A stretch of DNA of 64,000 bases from an uncultured Lachnospiraceae bacterium (GTDB lineage: Bacteria > Bacillota > Clostridia > Lachnospirales > Lachnospiraceae): positions 1 through 64,000 of the forward strand of contig CAJUBE010000014.1 in NCBI GenBank assembly GCA_910584725.1. The letters are read 5' to 3'. This document shows, one piece after another, positions 1 through 7,496 of the stretch. Made by a program: the position numbers and the translations under genes. The notes beneath the pieces are model-generated. The model saw only the letters and a program-made list of their open reading frames with translations. It did no database searches and was not told the DNA's origin. Numbering within the stretch: the stretch's first letter is position 1; the number at the start of each line of letters is the position of its first letter.

Positions 1-367
1 GAGTATGGCATAAAAGCGCTAACTATCCAAGGCGGTGGATTTGACGCTTACGGATCTTGTCTCCGTACTTGCGAATATGCTGGAAAACGCTTTTAAGGGC
101 TGTCTGACGGCAGAAGAGCACAGGACGGAGATCCGGGCGCAGAAAAAAGGCAGCATTCTTCTCTTGGACTGCCGGAACACATACGACGGACAAGTCCTGT
201 TCCGCGACGGGCTGCCCCGCGCAAAAGACCATGAGGGAATCGGTGCGGAAAGCATACGGAGCACTGCGGCAAAATATGACGGTAGCGCCGATTTCTTTGA
301 CAAAGATGGCATGTTTATCTGCCGGGTGCTGCTGAATGCGAGGGCGGATGAAACGAAAAAAACCTGA
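1..367 (+). pseudogene. GHKL sensor histidine kinase, C-terminal end, frameshifted
   Basis: The ATPase (HATPase_c_5-like) end of a GHKL histidine kinase, as found in peptide-sensing AgrC/VirS-type systems. From position 35 the frame reads VDLTLTDLVSVLANMLENA (N-box with NMLENA) and further on HEGIGAESI (G-box), and stops at 365-367. This frame is closed upstream by TAA at 20-22. Frame 1, from base 1, reads EYGIKALTIQGG, which is what normally precedes the N-box strand in this family. One extra G in the G-rich stretch 30-38 would explain the split. The gene starts outside the window. Either it is a decayed kinase or there is a base-call error; translation from GTG at 35 as a free ATPase fragment is less likely. 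Confidence 0.6.
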
Positions 368-399
368 TAACCACGAACCCCGTGATTATCAGGTTTTTT
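361..399 (+). terminator. Rho-independent terminator after the kinase gene
   Basis: The arms AACCTGATAA-CACG and CGTGATTATCAGGTT form a long stem around an ACCCC-like loop, followed by TTTTTTA. The hairpin begins at the kinase stop codon. Confidence 0.85.
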
Positions 400-445
400 A
401 TTATCGGAGTGACAAGACTTGAACTTGCGGCCTCTACTTCCCTAA
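400..445. repeat. Left attachment site (att copy of tRNA-Pro 3' half)
   Basis: 46 bp identical to 4358-4403. It holds the 3' part of tRNA-Pro but not the 5' half, so it is not a functional tRNA. Identity stops at 399/4357 on one side and 446/4404 on the other. Confidence 0.85.
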
Positions 446-566
446 CGGGCAGTCTCCATGAAAGATACCCCTACCCGTCCCCAAACACCTGATAATACCT
501 ATTATTAGCCCCCAATCCCGTCCATTTTACCCCTTGGGGGCGTGTCCCTGCACTTTTCCCAAAGTC

Positions 567-586
567 TGTTGGAATTCTGTTGGAAC
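567..586. repeat. Arm-type integrase site, left end
   Basis: TGTTGGAAT at 567 and TGTTGGAAC at 578, two copies 11 bp apart in direct orientation. The 20-bp block differs by one base from 4250-4269 at the other end of the element. Paired direct repeats inside each end are typical arm-binding sites for tyrosine integrases. Confidence 0.6.
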
Positions 587-615
587 ACCCGCCTCCTGCT
601 CTAAAGTCCGATCCA

Positions 616-1227
616 TTACTTAAAGAAACCGTCTATCTTTTTCCCATGCTCATTTTTCCACTTCTTGCTCACATGGTTATAAATATTCGCCGTTATCTGA
701 ATGTCACTATGCCCGACCCACTGTTGCACCTCGGCAATATCCCACTTCTTTTCAAACAGTATAGCACAACAACTGTGCCTAAGTCCATGTAAAGTTATCT
801 CTCTCGGAATGTCACCCGGACAGGCTTTCACAGCTTTTACAAATAGTTTTGTTATATAATCGGGATTGTACTCCCTTCCATCGTTCCATAGGAACACGTA
901 CCCTTTGTCGTCATATATCCCCAGCCGTTTCTGGTTTTCCCGTAATTCCATCAGGCATCCCTTAACATCTTCTAACAACGGAAGATAGCGGTGTGAAGCC
1001 TTTGACTTGACCGTATCGCGGTGTTCCGGCTGATGCTTGGTTCTGACAACGGTATGGTTTATCTCAATTTCATTGCTATTAAAGTTTATTGCAGACCACC
1101 TTAACCCAAGCAGTTCCGAACGTCTAAGACCATAGTAGAATCCAATCTTCCCTATATAATACAATACTTCAAATCGTGGTTCACTTTTGACAAAATTCAA
1201 AAAACATTGTGCCTGCCCCAAGTCCAT
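616..1227 (-). pseudogene. Tyrosine recombinase/integrase, catalytic domain only (5'-truncated)
   Basis: Phage/ICE-type integrase. The 203 residues hold the catalytic domain: GLRRSELLGLRW carries the first Arg, HGLRHSCCAI the HxxR box, WVGHSDIQIT the second His, and IYNHV the nucleophile Tyr. Intact relatives are about 370-400 residues, so the arm-binding and core-binding domains are missing. The open frame continues upstream past the ATG as KRDNKVEKITF to a TGA at 1288-1290, which lies inside the end of the HEPN gene. Insertion or deletion has therefore replaced the 5' half with the MNT/HEPN module. It sits beside the left att repeat and was probably the element's original integrase. Activity is unlikely. 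Confidence 0.8.
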
Positions 1228-1262
1228 GAACGTGATTTTCTCAACCTTGTTGTCCCTCTTTG

Positions 1263-1643
1263 TTATTGTATTCCTTGCTTTCTCAAATCAATATGCCATT
1301 GTTGCACTATCTTTATGGCTTTTTCAATCATGTCCCTTCTAATTATTTTTTGCGGATAATATCTTGTTACCGCTTCCCATGATGTGTATACTGATTTATA
1401 CTTATCTATTCTTTCTGGTACCTGTATTTCCAAGGATTTTGCCTGTATAACAAGTTTTTCTATACTATGCCCCCAAGGTTGTGACCCTGTCCTTAAAAAA
1501 ATTAAGTACTTAAGTGTTTTTTCTATTGACTGTTGAGTAAAGTAAGCTGCTTGATGTTTGATAAATTTATTCTTTGAGCTTACTGATCTACTTGCTGTAA
1601 TTAAATCCGCTTTTGCTATTGATAACAATGTTGGCTGTGCCAT
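1263..1643 (-). CDS. HEPN-domain protein, putative toxin of an MNT/HEPN pair
   Basis: A 126-residue all-helical protein with HEPN features: AAYFTQQSIEKTLKYLI resembles the first long helix, HSIEKLV follows at about residue 58, and VTRYYPQ resembles the (S/T)RYP motif near the end. HEPN proteins encoded beside minimal nucleotidyltransferases are RNases (HepT-like) that the partner inactivates by nucleotidylation. The gene starts 2 nt after the nucleotidyltransferase stop, so the two are surely cotranscribed. It resembles PF05168-type HEPN more than DUF86. The AT-rich composition agrees with acquisition. RNase activity is inferred from family and context; no catalytic test can be read from sequence. 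Confidence 0.75.
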   Translation of the reverse strand: MAQPTLLSIAKADLITASRSVSSKNKFIKHQAAYFTQQSIEKTLKYLIFLRTGSQPWGHSIEKLVIQAKSLEIQVPERIDKYKSVYTSWEAVTRYYPQKIIRRDMIEKAIKIVQQWHIDLRKQGIQ

Positions 1644-1645
1644 TT

Positions 1646-2032
1646 TTATTGTCTCCTGTATATTACTTTACCTTTTTGCATTAACTCATTACATATTGGT
1701 ATATCATCTTTCTTTTCTTCTATCTCTTTAATTGACTTAAAATATAATTTGTCGTAATCTTGCTCCATATCAAAGCTGTATAAGCAATTTATAAATTTAT
1801 CAAATGCTTTCGTTTGCGAAAGTTTACCAATACTACTGTTACTTATTATTACGAGGTCTATGTCTGATTTATTGGTGCAACGTTCTTCTAAGGATGAGCC
1901 AAATAGCATGATTGCTAGTATTTGCTTACATAATGGCGCTGAGTTAAGTATGTTTTCTATATGTTTCTTTTTTATCTCTGCCACATTAACTGTGGTGCCA
2001 TAATTTGTTTGTAAGGCTACCAATTTACACAT
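1646..2032 (-). CDS. Minimal nucleotidyltransferase (MNT), putative antitoxin
   Basis: 128 residues of the pol-beta-like nucleotidyltransferase fold. MLFGSSLEERCTNKSDIDL carries the GS(X)n-DxD signature of MntA-type enzymes, with the two metal-binding Asp in DID. In characterised MntA/HepT modules this protein transfers AMP units to a Tyr of the HEPN toxin and neutralises it. It is the first gene of the pair, the usual antitoxin-first order. The operon is AT-rich relative to the chromosome and may stabilise the element. The alternative, an antibiotic nucleotidyltransferase, is unlikely at this length. Confidence 0.8.
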   Translation of the reverse strand: MCKLVALQTNYGTTVNVAEIKKKHIENILNSAPLCKQILAIMLFGSSLEERCTNKSDIDLVIISNSSIGKLSQTKAFDKFINCLYSFDMEQDYDKLYFKSIKEIEEKKDDIPICNELMQKGKVIYRRQ

Positions 2033-2123
2033 TACTAATCACCACTCTTTTTTCTTTATTATACCGCGAAGCATCGGAAATTACAAATAGATGTTGTAAC
2101 GAAATTAAAAATATTTTTTAGTG

Positions 2124-2168
2124 AAATTAGGATGAGCATCCTGTTAAATTGAATGCTCATTCTAATTT
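2124..2168 (-). terminator. Terminator-like hairpin between the MNT/HEPN pair and the upstream ORF
   Basis: AAATTAG-GATGAGCAT pairs with ATGCTCAT-CTAATTT across a 13-nt loop, and a T-rich stretch follows on the minus strand. It would end transcription of the ORF at 2177-2527. Confidence 0.6.
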
Positions 2169-2176
2169 TATGTGTG

Positions 2177-2527
2177 CTAGTAAACGGTACCGGGTGCCAC
2201 ACCCGAATCGCCACCTTGACCAAATTTGTAATTAGGGTCCGCAAGTTCACCAGTAGAGGGGGTGCCTACATCTTCATAATTCCCCTCACTTGTAGAGGGA
2301 GCGGTGTCTGCAAACCATTCTGGATGCTTTTTCTTTAGATTCTCCTCAATCCGCTTGACTGCCGCTTGATCCTCATCACTTAAATTCATGTTAACTCCAT
2401 CTGTGACTTCGTCACCTTTGTACTCGTCATCACCTAAAATTATGTCGGTATGAGTGGAGTTAATACCATCTATTTTTGACTGTGTAACATTTATTGCAGA
2501 TGCTAAACTATCCACCTTCGCTGTCAA
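2177..2527 (-). CDS. Hypothetical protein, possibly the tail of a decayed gene
   Basis: Not recognised. It has 116 residues, acidic and low in hydrophobic residues, with no membrane segment; VDSLASAINVTQSKIDG looks like a short amphipathic or coiled-coil start, and the end is Gly/Pro/Ser-rich (GQGGDSGVAPGTVY). The start is a TTG at 2527. The frame stays open upstream as QFAIYRTEPDVEEL to a TAG, and those codons belong to the first unit of the degenerate repeat at 2549-2960. The piece therefore looks like the C-terminus of a longer protein whose upstream part has been broken by stops. Nearby phage-like recombinases suggest a phage or element structural gene, but this is inference. Confidence 0.35.
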   Translation of the reverse strand: MTAKVDSLASAINVTQSKIDGINSTHTDIILGDDEYKGDEVTDGVNMNLSDEDQAAVKRIEENLKKKHPEWFADTAPSTSEGNYEDVGTPSTGELADPNYKFGQGGDSGVAPGTVY

Positions 2528-2548
2528 TTCTTCAACATCTGGTTCTGT

Positions 2549-2960
2549 TCTGTATATCGCAAATTGCTATTGCTACATAAAATTTCTTTCATGCTTTACA
2601 ATAAACTGCCCATGCTCATACTCTGTGTCCGCATTGTATACTGCAAATTACTATTGTTATATAATATTTTCTCTCATGTATCTAAAAGAACTTCCCGTGC
2701 TTATGTTCTGATTCCGTATTGTATACTGTAAAATGCTATTGCTATATAATAACTGCTCTCATGTATCTAAAGAAACTGCCCATGTTTTTGTGATATACCC
2801 TTGTCCTATACTGAACATTCCAGTAACCAAAAACTGCTCACTATTTTGGTTACTGCTCCACTTTAAACTGCCTGTGCTGTGTTCTGGTTCTATTCTGTAT
2901 ACTGTAAAATGCTGTTGTTACAATAAAGTCCCCTCATGTTCAGCGAAACTATTTAGGTGG
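2549..2960. repeat. Degenerate ~85-bp tandem repeat
   Basis: About five diverged copies, anchored on TTGTATACTG-like sequence with the G at about 2552, 2636, 2721, 2810 and 2897 (spacings 84-89). Each copy continues with GCTATTGCTA(T/C)ATAA and an AAACTGCCCATG-like block. On the minus strand the copies read QFAIY / QFAVY followed by stops, so the array probably arose by duplication of coding sequence. Apart from these copies, 2528-3252 contains no gene that I can support. Confidence 0.55.
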
Positions 2961-3252
2961 CAAATGCACTGTAAACCCACAAGGTGTTAAAAGTTAGGGA
3001 TATTTGATCGATTGTATCATAAGTTTTCATAAAGTATTTTTTTGTCACCCTTGTTCTCATACAGTTAATTTAGTCAATTATTTTGCCCTATTTAGGGGAA
3101 TTGTACAAATATATATTTATTTCATGTATATCTTCATGTCGCCGTAACCGTCTGGTCTTGTGTGTCAATGTTATCAGTAAATCCGGCATGTTGTGTGTGT
3201 CACATTCACTGTGCGGAAATTTCTGTATTGTGTTGTAACGTCACTCACGTTA

Positions 3253-4062
3253 TCAATGCAAAACCATGCCGCACAAAATCGGTTCGTAGTCCCCCACGCT
3301 TTTGATGTCACCGTAACGGTATTCTCCCCGGTAAAAGTCCTCCCTGTCAAGAATCCGCTTGACTAGCATCGGATTGAAGTCCTTCCCGTTTCTCCCTGTG
3401 TGTCCCAAAAGATTCATAAAGTCTGAAATCTTTTGCAAGGTAAGCGCTGGCATTAACTCTTTTAATTGAAAAACCTGTTGTACCGCCTCGGCTTCTTCCT
3501 GTTGTATGAACAGTTTTTTTCCACCATGGGGACAATAGTAGCCGAACGGTATGCCCCCACCGGCATATCCCCCTTCCTTCGCCTTCTGTAATCGTCCGCG
3601 CTTTAACTTCAATGCAATCTCCAACCGCTCATAAACATCCAAAAGCTCAAGCATCCCGTTTACAAGCACTTCATTTGGATTCTGTGTGTAAATCGAATAC
3701 TGTGGACGGTCAATCGCCTTAACATCCACGTTACATTTTTTGAGTTCCCTGTGAATCAGCACCCGCACCATGTCACTACGCCATAATCGGCTTGTACTGA
3801 GTACCACAATATAACGTACTCCTCTTTCTTTCACATAAACCAACATATCCAACAGCCCGTCACGCGTAACCGTCATTTCGTCCTCGTCCGCCTTCGCCCC
3901 ACTGACCCCCTCGTCCGAAAATATCTCCAACAGGGCGTATTGCTGATTGTTACAGTATCTTACTATCTCCTCCCTCTGCTCGTCTAAGGAATACCCATGC
4001 CTGACTTGGCTGTCAGTCGATACTCTGACGTATCCTACCGCCTTTATCGCGTCCCTGTCCAT
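3253..4062 (-). CDS. Small serine recombinase
   Basis: Site-specific serine recombinase of 269 residues. The resolvase domain starts KAVGYVRVSTDSQ, with the nucleophile Ser in RVSTDSQ; GVSGAKADE and LSTSRLWRS are the usual downstream active-site boxes. A Recombinase domain follows from about residue 165 (GGIPFGYYCPHGGK) and ends near YEPILCGMVLH. The zinc-ribbon and coiled-coil of large integrases (450-550 residues) are absent. It is either a short family member or a truncated large recombinase. The start is clear: AAGGAGG lies 8-9 nt before the ATG at 4062. It could act as invertase or integrase; no inverted recombination sites were found beside it. Confidence 0.75.
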   Translation of the reverse strand: MDRDAIKAVGYVRVSTDSQVRHGYSLDEQREEIVRYCNNQQYALLEIFSDEGVSGAKADEDEMTVTRDGLLDMLVYVKERGVRYIVVLSTSRLWRSDMVRVLIHRELKKCNVDVKAIDRPQYSIYTQNPNEVLVNGMLELLDVYERLEIALKLKRGRLQKAKEGGYAGGGIPFGYYCPHGGKKLFIQQEEAEAVQQVFQLKELMPALTLQKISDFMNLLGHTGRNGKDFNPMLVKRILDREDFYRGEYRYGDIKSVGDYEPILCGMVLH

Positions 4063-4249
4063 GTTATAAAAACCTCCTTCAACACAAAATTTTTATAACA
4101 TCAATTCCATTCCATGTTATTTTTACAGACTGCATGGAAAAATTCATAATGCCACACGAAACAGGGCTTGTTTTGCATAAATCAAATAAAAAAAAGAACC
4201 GGGTAAAAGGTCACCAAACCCTTCCCCGGCTACTCATATCCTTAAATTT

Positions 4250-4269
4250 TGTTGGAATTTTGTTGGAAC
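4250..4269. repeat. Arm-type integrase site, right end
   Basis: TGTTGGAAT at 4250 and TGTTGGAAC at 4261, again 11 bp apart; 19 of 20 bases equal the left-end block at 567-586. Confidence 0.6.
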
Positions 4270-4320
4270 GCACTCGTTTTTTACTAAATTTCGCCCATTT
4301 TTATTCTATCTTTGGACATA

Positions 4321-4354
4321 GAAAAACCTTGAAAGCCCCATACTTTCAAGGTTT
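4321..4354 (-). terminator. Terminator of tRNA-Pro
   Basis: A perfect 12-bp stem AAACCTTGAAAG / CTTTCAAGGTTT (4324-4335 with 4343-4354) with TTTTTC following on the minus strand, just after the tRNA 3' end. Confidence 0.8.
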
Positions 4355-4357
4355 CTC

Positions 4358-4403
4358 ATTATCGGAGTGACAAGACTTGAACTTGCGGCCTCTACTTCCC
4401 TAA
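4358..4403. repeat. Right attachment site, within tRNA-Pro
   Basis: The copy of the 46-bp direct repeat that overlaps the intact tRNA gene. Crossover probably lies between the anticodon loop and the 3' end. Confidence 0.85.
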
Positions 4404-4434
4404 AGTAGCGCTCTACCACCTGAGCCACACCCCG
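4362..4434 (-). tRNA. tRNA-Pro (anticodon AGG)
   Basis: The cloverleaf was folded by eye on the minus strand: acceptor CGGGGTG/CACTCCG with one G-T pair, D arm GCTC/GAGC, anticodon stem CTACT/AGTAG with loop TTAGGGA (anticodon AGG), and T arm GCAAG/CTTGT with loop TTCAAGT. The discriminator is A and CCA is not encoded. It serves as the integration site of the element at 400-4403, which restored the gene with its own 3' half. Confidence 0.9.
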
Positions 4435-4447
4435 AAAAACCTTTACT

Positions 4448-4476
4448 ATTATATCGAATTATAGGCAGAAATGCAA
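4448..4476 (-). promoter_or_regulatory. tRNA-Pro promoter
   Basis: TTGCAT, a 17-bp spacer and TATAAT on the minus strand; the -10 box ends 13 nt before the mature tRNA 5' end. Confidence 0.75.
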
Positions 4477-4527
4477 GCCCTATTCTTGAAGTTTTTTCAA
4501 AGTTTTCCACAACGCTTTTTCCCGCCG

Positions 4528-5811
4528 CTATTTTTCGATCAAATTCTCAAAAACCGCCTGCGGAATCGGCCTGGAAAAATAGAATCCCTGCTGCATCTGA
4601 CAGCCGACTTCCTTCAGGTAATCGCTCTGCTCCTGCGTCTCCACCCCTTCGCACAGGGACGTGATTTTCAGCTTTTTGGCCATATCCACCACGCAGGAAA
4701 TAATAATTCTGTCGCTCTCCTGCATCTCGCCTTCTTTCAGAAAAACCCTGTCCAGCTTGATAATGTCAATCGGCAGCTTACTGAGCAGGTTAAGGGAAGA
4801 ATATCCTGAGCCGAAATCGTCCATGGACACCTTGATTCCCATTTTATGTAAACCTTTAATCAACTCCAATGCCTGCTCCGTATTATCCAGATAAATGCTT
4901 TCGGTCAGTTCAAACTCCACCAGTGAGCAGGGAATCTGAAATTCCTCCAGCAGCTCCTTCACATAGGTCAAAATATGCATTTTCTGCAGATGCACTCTGG
5001 ACACGTTCAGAGAAATCGGCACCACCTTTTTTCCCTCTTCCAGCCGCTTGGCAAGAAAAGCAAAGACTTCCCTGTACACATAGTAATCCACGTCCACAAC
5101 CTGTCCGCTGCGCTCGATCAGGGGAATGAACTCGTCGGGATAGACAAAGCTGCCATCCGGCTTCTGCCAGCGTACCAGCGCTTCCGCCCCGATCAGCTCC
5201 AGCGTATCCGTATCGATCTTCGGCTGGAAATACACCTGAAACTCCTTCTGCGCAAGCGCCTTGGGTATCGAGGAGGTGATCTCCACTTCCCGCTTGATCC
5301 CTTCCATCATACTCTGGTCAAAGAGCACGCAGCTGTCGTTCTCCATCTCTTTAGCGACTTTTCGAGCCAGATTGGCATTGGAGACGGCCGTCTCCGCATC
5401 CAGACTGCGGCTGTTTTTGTCAATCACGCTGATACCCGTGCAAAACTGCAGTCTGCTGTTCAGATATTTCTCGCGGAATTTTGCCTCGCGCTCCTGATTC
5501 AGCTTAAAGATCAGATCGCGAAATTCCTCATTGCTGCAATAATCCGGCGGGACTCTGTTCGCTACAACGAAATTATCGGAATAGACTCTGGCCGCGCAGA
5601 TAATGATATCCGTTTTGCCCATAAACTCTTCGACAAAATCCTGCAGGAGCGCATCGCCCACCTTATAACCGTAAGTATCATTGATATATTTAAAATGCTT
5701 TATATCCGTATACACGATGATAATCCGGTCGTCACCGATTTGATCTATTTCTTTTTGCAGCTTTTCCAGAAAAACTTCGTACTGGTCTAATCCCGTCAAT
5801 ATATCTTTCAT
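4528..5811 (-). CDS. c-di-GMP phosphodiesterase, degenerate GGDEF plus EAL
   Basis: A cytoplasmic two-domain protein of 427 residues with no membrane segment. The GGDEF domain (about 1-165) keeps DIKHFKYINDTYGYKVGD, but the active loop reads RVYSDNFVV instead of GGDEF, so cyclase activity is unlikely and it may bind GTP or serve as a partner domain. The EAL domain (about 175-425) looks complete: AEALVRW, SLNVSR, ELTESI, MDDFGSGYSSL, IKLDR, CEGVET and QGFYFSRPI give the Glu, Asn, DD, Lys and Glu needed for metal and c-di-GMP. It should hydrolyse c-di-GMP. It stands alone on the minus strand. The flagellin and the diguanylate cyclase in the same window make motility control a reasonable guess. 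Confidence 0.88.
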   Translation of the reverse strand: MKDILTGLDQYEVFLEKLQKEIDQIGDDRIIIVYTDIKHFKYINDTYGYKVGDALLQDFVEEFMGKTDIIICAARVYSDNFVVANRVPPDYCSNEEFRDLIFKLNQEREAKFREKYLNSRLQFCTGISVIDKNSRSLDAETAVSNANLARKVAKEMENDSCVLFDQSMMEGIKREVEITSSIPKALAQKEFQVYFQPKIDTDTLELIGAEALVRWQKPDGSFVYPDEFIPLIERSGQVVDVDYYVYREVFAFLAKRLEEGKKVVPISLNVSRVHLQKMHILTYVKELLEEFQIPCSLVEFELTESIYLDNTEQALELIKGLHKMGIKVSMDDFGSGYSSLNLLSKLPIDIIKLDRVFLKEGEMQESDRIIISCVVDMAKKLKITSLCEGVETQEQSDYLKEVGCQMQQGFYFSRPIPQAVFENLIEK

Positions 5812-5907
5812 AACTTTTCACCCTGAACTATACTTTCCTGCAGAACAATTTCCAATAACTATACTCTACGATGTTATCCTGTTTCTGTCAATATCTGTCA
5901 ACAATAG

Positions 5908-6001
5908 AGTGAAAAGAACTTCTAAAGCTCGACAGCAGCGGCTGTCTCGCTAAGAAGTTCTATGTTTCACTCAGGAGAATGCCTGAAAAGCGGCATTCTC
6001 C
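5908..6001. repeat. Inverted repeat copy left of pepD (two hairpins)
   Basis: Contains AGAACTTCT...AGAAGTTCT around GACAGC..GCTGTC, and a perfect 10-bp hairpin GGAGAATGCC/GGCATTCTCC (5974-5983 with 5992-6001). Its reverse complement aligns with 7497-7600 on the other side of pepD. The inner hairpin encodes the last residues of PepD. Confidence 0.55.
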
Positions 6002-7458
6002 GCACGGATTGATAGGACTTGCAGAAGATAATCCCACACACGCCCCACGGACGCAATATCCATGCTTTCTTCCGCCGTGTGTACATTTTGCAGATCAGGC
6101 CCGATACTGACACAGTCTAACCCCGGAATCTTACCGGACAGTATGCCGCACTCAAGTCCTGCGTGAATCGCCTCCAGAACCGGCTCTTTCCCGTACATTT
6201 TTTCATAAATCCGCACCATCTGTTCCCGCAGAGGCGAATCCTTTCGGTAAGCCCACCCGGGATATGCATTTCTGACAGACGCCTTTGCGCCCGCCCGCTC
6301 CGCAATCTCCAGCATATGCCTGCACAAATGTTCCCTTGACTGATCCACGCTGCTCCTGACCGAGTAGGACAGGCGCAGTCCGTCTTCCTGCAAAGACATT
6401 ACGCCCAGATTTAAAGATGTCTCCACCAGTCCTTCCACATCCTCGCTCATGTCGATCACGCCGTTTGGCAGCTTACAGATGCAGGCAAACGCTTCCGCCG
6501 TCGTCTTTCTCGTATATGCCGGAACAGAAACTGTAACATCATGGCAGAGTTTTTCTAATTTATATCCGGGATCATTTTCTCCCAACGTATCCCGCACTTT
6601 CTGTTCCTCCGTCTCCGCATAGGATAGAATATCCGGCAGATCCGTTTCACGCACATAAACCGCAGCCTCCGCTTCCCGGGGAATAGCGTTATCCGCTACC
6701 CCGCCTTTCATCTGCACAAGCCGGATATCATAGCGCAGGGAAAGCCCGCCAAGCAGCGCCCCCAGAAGCCAGTTGGCATTGCCGAGCCCTTTTCCGATTT
6801 CCATGCCTGAGTGGCCCCCCGCGAGCCCCGTGATCCGAAACTCCACAAACCGGTATGCCTTTCCCGGCGCCTCCTCACGCTCCATGGGTATCTCCACATC
6901 CACCCTTGCGCCGCCGGCGCAGCTTGTGATAAAGATGCCTTCCTCCTCCTGATCCAGATTGATCATGCGCCTGCCGTGCAGCATGGAAAGATCAATGCCG
7001 GTGGCTCCCTCCATGCCCGTCTCCTCATCCACCGTCAAAATGACTTCCAGTCGGGGCAGGGCAAGCGTCTTCTCATCCAAAACAGCCAGACAATACGCCA
7101 CGCCGATCCCGTCGTCCCCGCCGAGGCTTGTCCCCTCGGCAAAGATTCTGCCGCCCTCCACCTGCAGTCTGAGGGGCTCCTTTTTCATGTCGATCTGCGC
7201 ACCCGGCGCGCTCACCGCCACCATATCCATATGCGCCTGCAGAATATAGGGTTCCTCCCCTTCTCTGGCAGGAGAAGCCTCCTTTATGATAATGATATTG
7301 CCAAGCTCGTCCTGTCTGCAAAAAAGCCCCCTCTCCTCCGCAAACCCTTTCAAATAATCGCTGATCGCCCGGGTATTTCCGGAGCCGTGGGGAATACGGC
7401 TGATCTCCTCAAAAAAATGAAATACTCGTTCCGGCTGTAATCCGTCCAATGCTCCCAT
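5971..7458 (-). CDS. pepD: Aminoacyl-histidine dipeptidase (PepD, M20 family)
   Basis: Cytosolic zinc dipeptidase, 495 residues, that cleaves Xaa-His and other dipeptides for amino acid supply. M20C marks: EEISRIPHGSGNT near the start, ILQAHMDMVA (metal His and Asp), GGDDGIGVA (bridging Asp), VDEETGMEGA (catalytic and metal Glu), LAGGHSGMEIG and, near the end, IHAGLECGIL. The start at 7458 is chosen because AGGAGG lies just upstream and the family begins there; the frame is open 53 codons further, but those codons lie in repeat sequence at 7497-7600. The last codons form the GGAGAATGCC hairpin. It is flanked by inverted copies of one repeat, as if carried as a cassette. Confidence 0.9.
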   Translation of the reverse strand: MGALDGLQPERVFHFFEEISRIPHGSGNTRAISDYLKGFAEERGLFCRQDELGNIIIIKEASPAREGEEPYILQAHMDMVAVSAPGAQIDMKKEPLRLQVEGGRIFAEGTSLGGDDGIGVAYCLAVLDEKTLALPRLEVILTVDEETGMEGATGIDLSMLHGRRMINLDQEEEGIFITSCAGGARVDVEIPMEREEAPGKAYRFVEFRITGLAGGHSGMEIGKGLGNANWLLGALLGGLSLRYDIRLVQMKGGVADNAIPREAEAAVYVRETDLPDILSYAETEEQKVRDTLGENDPGYKLEKLCHDVTVSVPAYTRKTTAEAFACICKLPNGVIDMSEDVEGLVETSLNLGVMSLQEDGLRLSYSVRSSVDQSREHLCRHMLEIAERAGAKASVRNAYPGWAYRKDSPLREQMVRIYEKMYGKEPVLEAIHAGLECGILSGKIPGLDCVSIGPDLQNVHTAEESMDIASVGRVWDYLLQVLSIRAENAAFQAFS

Positions 7459-7496
7459 AACTGCCTCCTGTTTTCTGTACTCCTTAGATTCCATGC

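Larger units (their letters stand above)
400..4403. mobile_element. Decayed integrative element in tRNA-Pro
   Basis: A ~4-kb unit bounded by identical 46-bp direct repeats (400-445 and 4358-4403). The right copy is the 3' half of an intact tRNA-Pro gene, from the anticodon loop to the discriminator base, which is the usual target of tyrosine integrases. Inside are a 5'-truncated tyrosine integrase next to the left repeat, a matching pair of 20-bp arm-type repeats near each end, an MNT/HEPN gene pair, an unrecognised ORF, a degenerate tandem repeat and a complete-looking small serine recombinase. There are no replication, transfer or capsid genes, so the unit is probably a remnant or a cargo-only element needing a helper. 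The AT-rich interior (about 1.3-3.2 kb) contrasts with the flanking chromosome. Confidence 0.75.

Noticed and set aside
2549..2960. Possible CRISPR array
   Set aside because: Copies are 84-89 bp apart and diverged over their whole length, with no constant repeat and unique spacers, and no cas genes nearby.
4975..5790. 271-codon plus-strand frame
   Set aside because: Antisense to the GGDEF/EAL gene; no motif and no ribosome binding site.
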